Shown here: one piece after another, positions 58,355-64,000 of the stretch
Layout: every line of letters starts with the position of its first letter
Numbering within the stretch: position 1 is the stretch's first letter
From: Actinomycetes bacterium
GTDB taxonomy: Bacteria; Actinomycetota; Coriobacteriia; Anaerosomatales; JAGXFU01
Direction of reading: 5' to 3'
Length of the DNA stretch: 64,000 bases
NCBI GenBank assembly: GCA_024637115.1
Contig: JAGXFU010000007.1
Location: 109,377-173,376, forward strand
The notes under the pieces: generated by a model
Database searches by the model: none
Told to the model about the DNA's origin: nothing
What the model saw: only the letters and a program-made list of their open reading frames with translations
Program-made: the position numbers and the translations under genes

Positions 58355-60349
58355 CTATATGGTATCAGCAGTAGACACTGAGCGGACGCGGTGGCGGATG
58401 AACAGCAACAAGCCTACCAAGACGAGACTTGCCCCGCCGAGAATGGCGAGACGGTCGAGATATGAGGCGCGCACGGTTACAACTGCGCTAGACAGAGCGG
58501 TATCGCCCGCCAGTACCTGAATATTCAAGGTCCCTGACAGCGATGACTGAAGATCCACGGGAATGGTGAGGAAGTTGTCTTGGGGACGGACGACAAGTAC
58601 GACGTCGTTGCCACTGCTGAGTTCGATCCCGGCTGCCGTGGTGACCACCCGGACGGTCAGTGTCTTGTTGGAACTGTTCGCGATGTTGATTGGTACCTCA
58701 CCGGTCGCGGAGGATAGTGTCATGTCTTGAGTCGAGATCGATATGGCATCGAGGATCGAGTGCGCTTCACGGGATGCCGAGGAAGCAAACCCTCGACCTC
58801 GGTCCGCCGAACTCCAGCTTCCATCTGGACCGGCCCATGCAGCGTCTTGTGAGATCAGAGAAGCATCTTGAGCGAGTTGCGCTTGCGCATCGGCAGAACC
58901 GGCCGCCACAACGAGCGCCTCGGCGTACTCTCGAGCTTCGGCGCATTCGTCCCAGTAGCCCGCAGGAGCGTTGTCGTTGGTCTCTACGTCGCTGGCTAGG
59001 CTTCCGGATGTCAGCGCTGCGCTACTTGCGGCGGCGCCAGGGGACACGAAGTGTACCCACGGCGCGTCGGCAAGCCCGCTCAGACAGGTCGCCAGGGTCT
59101 CGATGTTCATGTCTCGACCGGGGCCGACCAAGACGGATGCCACAAGTGGGGCTGTGGGCTCGGCAGAGAGACTGCGCCCAAAGATCATGTGGGCGGCCGA
59201 AGTACCGTCACCGGCGGCCAGTGCTGTGGCTATCTCACTATCTGTGGCGAGGGCAACGAAGCGATCGGTCGTTGAGGTTGCCTCGATCAGGTAGGGAGCG
59301 GAGACCGGGGTCTCCTCGGCAGAAGCGATCGCTGTTTGTGCGACAACCGCGAATTCGATACCCCTAACCGTGAGGGAGTTGACTGACTCGTTGGGGAGGC
59401 GGCCGTCTGCCAGGACCACGCCCGATGAGGGCGATGTCTCAATGCTGGCAACAACCGCAGAAAGACCGCGCTCAAGATGAACGGCGATGTCTCCGAGTCG
59501 TCCGCTGCGCTCAAGTCCGGATATCAGCGGATTCGCGTACGGGACGGAAAGCAGTTCGAGCCGTCCCGTATCCAAGGCCTGGTTGAGGAGCTCAAGGGTC
59601 GCTTCGTACTCACGTGGTATCGGGGCGTCGACCTCAACTGACTGGATTCCTTCCGGTCCTGAAGTCTCGTATCCGGATGCTACATGCGCCCACTCCTCGA
59701 GAAGCACGGGAGGGATTGCGAGTCCCGCTGACATTCGGGGCTCGTCGAGTACGAGGCGGCACAGGGCTTCGACCTCGGTTCGAGCGCGGTCGAATCTTCC
59801 GGGATCAACCACAAAGCGACCTGCGGGGTCAGTGGCGGTTGGAGAGGAGACACTCACGATCAGAGAGAAGGGAACGGGCTGTGCAGTTGCGTCGAATAGT
59901 ATTAGAGACTCTGTGATGATCCACTCACGCACCGTTCCGCTGTCGCTTCGTACGCGAAGCTCGACAGGATAGATGCCAGGGGATAGGTTGAGGTCAGCCA
60001 GTTCTCGCTCAAACGTGAAGGTTACGGTTCCCGTGGGCTCGTTGTTGCGTACTTCAGTCTTCTGGAACATGAGGCTGCCGCTGGGATTATGAATCTGTAG
60101 TCGCGATTCGAGATACTCAGAGGGCCGATCGATCTGCACGGTCGCATCAATCGAGAACGCCGAGGTCGTTGCGACCCAGGGCTCACCAAGGTCGAGCGTG
60201 ACAAAGGGACTGCCGTCCGGCAGAACTTCAGGCGACGTCGCAGGGGTAGTGGCTCCGGCTGGGAGCGCGGCAACGAGCCAGACGAGTGCCAGCAGTATTG
60301 TCATATGAAGGCGCGCACGTGGGGCGCTAGTAGGGTAGGCGAATCGCAT
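58355..60349 (-). CDS. Large secreted envelope protein with C-terminal anchor (DUF6049-like)
   Basis: About 664 aa. N-terminal signal (LHMTILLALVWLVAALPAGA), a beta-rich region (about 30-150) with LDLGEPWVATTSAFSIDATV, a long alpha/beta middle, a second beta-rich part (about 550-620) and a single helix at 630-650 followed by Arg-rich tail RHRVRSVS. This matches the DUF6049 pattern seen in actinobacterial envelope operons. No enzyme motifs. Start is ATG 60349 or GTG 60358. Confidence 0.65.
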   Translation of the reverse strand: MRFAYPTSAPRARLHMTILLALVWLVAALPAGATTPATSPEVLPDGSPFVTLDLGEPWVATTSAFSIDATVQIDRPSEYLESRLQIHNPSGSLMFQKTEVRNNEPTGTVTFTFERELADLNLSPGIYPVELRVRSDSGTVREWIITESLILFDATAQPVPFSLIVSVSSPTATDPAGRFVVDPGRFDRARTEVEALCRLVLDEPRMSAGLAIPPVLLEEWAHVASGYETSGPEGIQSVEVDAPIPREYEATLELLNQALDTGRLELLSVPYANPLISGLERSGRLGDIAVHLERGLSAVVASIETSPSSGVVLADGRLPNESVNSLTVRGIEFAVVAQTAIASAEETPVSAPYLIEATSTTDRFVALATDSEIATALAAGDGTSAAHMIFGRSLSAEPTAPLVASVLVGPGRDMNIETLATCLSGLADAPWVHFVSPGAAASSAALTSGSLASDVETNDNAPAGYWDECAEAREYAEALVVAAGSADAQAQLAQDASLISQDAAWAGPDGSWSSADRGRGFASSASREAHSILDAISISTQDMTLSSATGEVPINIANSSNKTLTVRVVTTAAGIELSSGNDVVLVVRPQDNFLTIPVDLQSSLSGTLNIQVLAGDTALSSAVVTVRASYLDRLAILGGASLVLVGLLLFIRHRVRSVSTADTI

Positions 60350-60477
60350 AATGGTCACGGATCTCCAGGTCACTCAATACGTCACATACCATGCACAACC
60401 CAGGATGTGGCGTGAATCATGTCGAAGAATCGGGCAGAATGATTATCGCACGTCCACGACGAAAGGAATCGCCGAGG

Positions 60478-62862
60478 ATGTCTGAGCGAAGCGTTGTCGC
60501 CCCGATACCTGATGTACTGCCTCTCATCCCGCTGCGGGACTTGATTCTGTTCCCGAATCTTGTCGTGCCGTTGTTCGTGGGTCGCGAGCGGTCGATCAAT
60601 GCCCTCGAGGAAGCGATGAGAGAGGATCATCTTGTCGCGCTCGTAACACAGAAAGAAGCCGAGGAGCCCGATCCCGGAGCTGAGGATATCTATGAGATCG
60701 GCTGCGTCGCCTCAGTGATGCAGGAGCTCAAGCTGCCGGATGGTACCGCCAAAGCTCTTGTCGAAGGACAGCGACGGATGCGGATTGTTGAGTGGATTCA
60801 ATCCGAGCCATATGTGCAGGTACGCGTGGAACTCATCGATGAAGATGAAACGGTCGACGTTGAGACCGAAGCGATGATGCGCACGCTTATCACTGATTTC
60901 GAGCGCGCATCGGACTTGGGTAAGCCGATTCCGCAAGAAGTACTCATGGCGGCCTCGACCATCGAAGAGCCGGGACGCCTCGCCGATTTCGTGGCGTTCC
61001 ATCTCAATCTGCGCGTCGAGGACAAGCAACAGATTCTTGAGGCTCTTGAGCCCCGAGAGCGGCTGGACAGAGCGAGCACGTTCCTTCGCAAGGAACTGGA
61101 GATCCTCGAGCTCGGGTCAAAGATCCAGAGTCGCGTCAAAGAGCAGATGACAAAGACACAGCGCGAATATTTCCTTCGCGAACAGCTCAAGGCGATTCAA
61201 CAGGAGCTCGGTCAGTATGACGAGGTCCAGGCGGAGATGGATGAGTATCGCGAGAAGATCGCGGCCGCCACGATGCCCGAGGATGTTGAGGAGAAGGCGC
61301 TCAAGGAAGTCTCGCGACTCGAGAAGATGCCCGCAGCAGCGGCTGAGACGGGAGTTATCCGTACCTATCTGGATTGGCTCATCGGCCTGCCGTGGAGTTC
61401 AGGTTCAGATGAAGTAATCGATCTCAAGGCTGCGCAGGAGGTTCTCGATCACGACCATTACGGTCTTGAGAAGGTCAAGGAGCGCATCCTCGAATATCTG
61501 GCGGTTCATAAACTCACCGACCACATGCGCGGTCCGATTCTGTGTTTCGTTGGACCTCCGGGGGTTGGCAAGACATCGCTCGGGAAGTCGATTGCCCGCT
61601 CGCTGGGCCGCGAGTTCATCCGTATGTCGCTCGGAGGCGTTCGAGACGAGGCGGAGATCCGCGGGCATCGGCGCACGTATGTTGGCGCGCTGCCGGGGCG
61701 GATAATCCAGTCCATCAGTCAGGCGGGAACCAACAATCCTGTGTTCATGATGGATGAGATCGATAAGGTCGGTATGGACTTCAGAGGAGATCCGACTTCG
61801 GCTCTGCTCGAAGTGCTCGACCCCGAGCAGAACAACGCGTTCCAGGATCACTATTTGGAAGCGCCGTTCGATCTCTCAAACGTGATGTTCATAACCACGG
61901 CGAATCTTCTCGACCCTATTCCGCCGGCTTTGCGAGATCGCATGGAGGTTATTCATTTCCCCGGCTACACAGAGGATGAGAAGCTCCATATCGCTCGGCA
62001 GTACCTCATTCCAAAGCAGCTGGGTGAGCACGGGCTTACACCGGGCAAGCTCGATATCGCCGACGAAGCAGTTCGCGAAATCGTGCGTCGCTATACGCGT
62101 GAGGCAGGCGTGAGGAATCTTGAACGCACCATCGCCATGATCTGCAGGCAGGTTGCGCGCAAGGTCGTCGAGGGCTACAAACGCAAGACCTCAGTCACGG
62201 CCCGCACACTTCACAAGTACCTTGGGCCGCCGAAGTTCTCGTACGGACTTGCCGAGGAACAAGATGAGGTCGGGGTCTCGACAGGGCTGGTATGGACCGA
62301 GGTGGGCGGAGACGTCATCTTCATCGAGGCGACGAAGATGAAGGGCACAGGGAAGCTCACTTTGACCGGGCAACTCGGCGACGTGATGAAGGAATCGGCC
62401 CAAGCCGCAGTCTCCTACATTCGGACGCGCGCGAAAGATCTCGGGATCGACGAGGATTTCAATGAGAAGCTGGATATGCACATTCATGTTCCGGCTGCGG
62501 CGATTCCGAAAGACGGTCCCTCCGCGGGCATCACGATGGCAACGGCGCTTGCCAGTTCTCTGATTGGCTGTCCCGTTCGGCGGGATCTGGCTATGACCGG
62601 AGAGATCACCCTTCGCGGACGGGTTCTGCCTATCGGCGGGCTGAAAGAGAAGTTGCTTGCTGCCCACCGGGCAGGGATCAAAACGGCTCTGATTCCCAAG
62701 GACAACCTGCGCGACCTCGATCTCCTGCCTCCACACGTTCGTGATGAGCTCGAGATCATCCCGGTTGAGAGTATGGATGAGGTCTTGCCGCGAGCATTGG
62801 TCAAGGATTGTAGGCCCGTACTAAAGAAGGCCGCTCGTTCAAAGGGCTCATCTAAGAAGTAG
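60478..62862 (+). CDS. lon: ATP-dependent protease Lon
   Basis: 794 aa from ATG 60478. LAN domain ([26 protein letters not shown]), coiled coil, AAA+ with Walker [10 protein letters not shown] and sensor segments (MDEIDKVG), and the protease domain with Ser in PKDGPSAG and Lys in [18 protein letters not shown]. Degrades misfolded and regulatory proteins. An upstream in-frame ATG at 60391 gives an unlikely leader. Ends in a strong terminator. Confidence 0.98.
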   Translation: MSERSVVAPIPDVLPLIPLRDLILFPNLVVPLFVGRERSINALEEAMREDHLVALVTQKEAEEPDPGAEDIYEIGCVASVMQELKLPDGTAKALVEGQRRMRIVEWIQSEPYVQVRVELIDEDETVDVETEAMMRTLITDFERASDLGKPIPQEVLMAASTIEEPGRLADFVAFHLNLRVEDKQQILEALEPRERLDRASTFLRKELEILELGSKIQSRVKEQMTKTQREYFLREQLKAIQQELGQYDEVQAEMDEYREKIAAATMPEDVEEKALKEVSRLEKMPAAAAETGVIRTYLDWLIGLPWSSGSDEVIDLKAAQEVLDHDHYGLEKVKERILEYLAVHKLTDHMRGPILCFVGPPGVGKTSLGKSIARSLGREFIRMSLGGVRDEAEIRGHRRTYVGALPGRIIQSISQAGTNNPVFMMDEIDKVGMDFRGDPTSALLEVLDPEQNNAFQDHYLEAPFDLSNVMFITTANLLDPIPPALRDRMEVIHFPGYTEDEKLHIARQYLIPKQLGEHGLTPGKLDIADEAVREIVRRYTREAGVRNLERTIAMICRQVARKVVEGYKRKTSVTARTLHKYLGPPKFSYGLAEEQDEVGVSTGLVWTEVGGDVIFIEATKMKGTGKLTLTGQLGDVMKESAQAAVSYIRTRAKDLGIDEDFNEKLDMHIHVPAAAIPKDGPSAGITMATALASSLIGCPVRRDLAMTGEITLRGRVLPIGGLKEKLLAAHRAGIKTALIPKDNLRDLDLLPPHVRDELEIIPVESMDEVLPRALVKDCRPVLKKAARSKGSSKK

Positions 62863-62888
62863 AGGGCGCGGCACAGTGCAAGACTTGA

Positions 62889-62917
62889 GGACGGACCCCG
62901 GGGTCCGTCCTTTTTTT
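62889..62917 (+). terminator. Rho-independent terminator of lon
   Basis: Perfect arms GGACGGACCCC and GGGGTCCGTCC (62889-62899, 62900-62910) followed by TTTTTTT. Confidence 0.95.
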
Positions 62918-63074
62918 GTACCCGTCTCCATGTGGAATTAGTGCGTACAAAGAATGATGGTTAGTATCGGTTAATAAGGGGCATCTTAGTATTGAAGTAA
63001 AAACGAAGTCCGGTTCTCACACGTTGAGACGGCAAGAGGAGCGTAAGAGCTCCACGTTAGGGAGGTGAACAGTG
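62918..63074 (+). promoter_or_regulatory. AT-rich leader with two hairpins upstream of the surface protein
   Basis: Unusually AT-rich for this genome near 62936-63002 (TTAGTG and TAGTAT boxes 18 bp apart could be a promoter). Two hairpins follow: CCG..TCTCA/TGAGACGG (63010-63032) and GGAGC/GCTCC (63038-63053), just before GGAGGTG. No c-di-GMP or other riboswitch consensus was recognised. Confidence 0.4.
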
Positions 63075-64000
63075 ATGCTGTGGGCACAAGCGCAAAAGAG
63101 CGGTGTATTCCATACGCTCTCCACGGTTCTTTCTTTGATGCTCGTATTGATGCTGATCAGCCCTGGTATCGCGGCGTTCGCCAACGAGACATCCGCGACA
63201 CCCGAACCCGTAGTACCTGTCGAAGCTGTCGAGCAGACACCTGCAGACGAGACTGCGGATCTCAATAGCGATGCAGTGACCATCCCTGAGGTGGTTGTTG
63301 ACTCGGTTGAGGTACCTGCGGAAGAGCCCGCTGACGGACCGGCCAAAGAGCCAGTCGTATCCGAGTCCCTTGAAGCACAATCCGTGACAGTGGCTGCAGT
63401 CGTAGCGCTCGCAGTGAGCACGAACGGCGGAGGCCCACGAGATGATTTCCCCGCACCCATCACCGTAGGTGAAGGATGCGAACTCACGACGATCGCAACA
63501 TTCTGGGCAGGTCAGCACACGGATGCCGGTTCGGTATCGGTGAGCAACGACGCAGACAACGTCTATGTGACATTCGCCACGACCGGCGGATGGACAATGG
63601 GCGTTACCCACCTGTATGTGGGAACCACCCCGCCGTCCACGTATGCGCCCGGCCAGTTCCCGCTTCAGACCACCCATAATCCTTACGTGACGTCCTATAC
63701 CTACACCATCTCCCTCGCCAGCCTCAGCGCAACCGCCGGTGACACGCTCTACATCGCCGCACACGCCGAGGTTCACAACGGCGGGCAGAGCGAGACCGCG
63801 TGGGCAGGTCAGGGCCAGTGGCCAGGACTTCTCTTCACGCATGTCGTGCAAGAGTGCGTTGAGCCCCTCCCGGCTGACATCACGGTCGTGAAGTTCAACG
63901 ACCTCAACGAGAACGGCGAGCTGGACGAAGGCGAGCCCTATCTCGAGGACGTCGAGATCACCATCGAGAGCACAGAGTCCACCGACTCCGCTCTCACCAA
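63075..64000 (+). CDS. Secreted surface protein with SdrD-B/CNA-B-like domain (3' end outside window)
   Basis: 308 codons present, no stop before the window ends. Signal peptide (HTLSTVLSLMLVLMLISPGIAAFA), a Pro/Glu/Val-rich acidic linker (about 36-105), a globular domain with two candidate disulphide cysteines (GEGCELTTIATFWAGQ, VVQECVEPL), then ITVVKFNDLNENGELDEGEPYLEDVEITIES, the start of an SdrD B-like domain, which is commonly calcium-binding. Likely a cell-surface protein, presumably wall- or membrane-anchored at the missing end. GGAGGTG 8 nt upstream supports ATG 63075. Confidence 0.82.
   Translation, partial: MLWAQAQKSGVFHTLSTVLSLMLVLMLISPGIAAFANETSATPEPVVPVEAVEQTPADETADLNSDAVTIPEVVVDSVEVPAEEPADGPAKEPVVSESLEAQSVTVAAVVALAVSTNGGGPRDDFPAPITVGEGCELTTIATFWAGQHTDAGSVSVSNDADNVYVTFATTGGWTMGVTHLYVGTTPPSTYAPGQFPLQTTHNPYVTSYTYTISLASLSATAGDTLYIAAHAEVHNGGQSETAWAGQGQWPGLLFTHVVQECVEPLPADITVVKFNDLNENGELDEGEPYLEDVEITIESTESTDSALT

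Overview
The window looks like chromosomal DNA of a high-GC, monoderm, largely anaerobic actinobacterium. The best guess is a relative of the Coriobacteriia (OPB41/Anaerosomatales-like). This rests on a cell-wall-binding-repeat protein (PF04122 type), a four-subunit pyruvate:ferredoxin oxidoreductase, a full nickel-uptake plus [NiFe]-hydrogenase maturation operon, an [FeFe]-hydrogenase-like sensor, a selenocysteine-type protein, the ffs-dnaX-ebfC-recR block and abundant c-di-GMP/two-component signalling. The taxonomic placement is inference; no 16S gene is present. I see no tRNA, rRNA, CRISPR array, IS element or prophage. Nearly all of the sequence is coding, with gaps mostly under 250 bp.

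Layout. 1-9.1 kb: tail of a probable efflux pump, arginine deiminase, a heliorhodopsin (TTG start) tail-to-tail with it, a secreted NlpC/P60-like protein with cell-wall-binding repeats, an EamA transporter, a NapH-like membrane ferredoxin, a TipAL/MerR-type regulator with a clear 19-bp-spacer operator-promoter, and a large toroid/AlkZ-like fusion. 9.2-14.2 kb: small lipoprotein, zinc-ribbon protein, orphan ABC ATPase, PASTA lipoprotein, DUF2177 membrane protein, alpha/beta hydrolase and a baeRF-family protein. 14.3-17.2 kb: SRP RNA, dnaX, ebfC, recR. 17.4-20.5 kb: porGDAB. 20.6-30.9 kb: PstS-like lipoprotein with a transmembrane HD-GYP protein, lysC-asd, an OmpR/HK pair, and a PocR-GAF-HD-GYP protein. 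30.9-35.1 kb: QueT, a ferredoxin/[FeFe]-hydrogenase-like/GGDEF fusion, an AmrS-type radical SAM enzyme, and a DsbA-like gene with an in-frame TGA where the first CxxC cysteine belongs, followed by a bSECIS-like hairpin. 35.2-40.6 kb: glycosyltransferase-like protein, TauE, GNAT, LytS/LytTR pair, phosphodiesterase. 40.6-43.9 kb: UspA-DUF485-ActP acetate operon ending in a structured intergenic element and a bidirectional terminator. 43.9-55.1 kb (minus strand): pgi, EamA, then nikR-nikMN-nikQ-nikO-Zn/HEPN-hypF-hypC-hypD-hypE. 55.2-64 kb: thioredoxin/thioredoxin reductase, a PIN-TM-TPR fusion, two uncharacterised envelope proteins, lon, and the start of a surface protein.

How the genes work together. 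Pyruvate oxidation to acetyl-CoA with reduced ferredoxin (por), acetate uptake (actP), nickel import and hydrogenase maturation point to an H2/acetate-linked anaerobic metabolism. Redox sensing seems tied to c-di-GMP: the hydrogenase-like sensor carries an apparently active diguanylate cyclase with an RxxD inhibitory site, and two HD-GYP phosphodiesterases lie within 12 kb. The most noteworthy items are the Sec-type DsbA homologue, the [FeFe]-hydrogenase-like/GGDEF fusion, the heliorhodopsin in an apparent anaerobe, the Zn-ribbon/HEPN protein embedded in the nickel/hyp operon, and the PIN-TM-TPR fusion.
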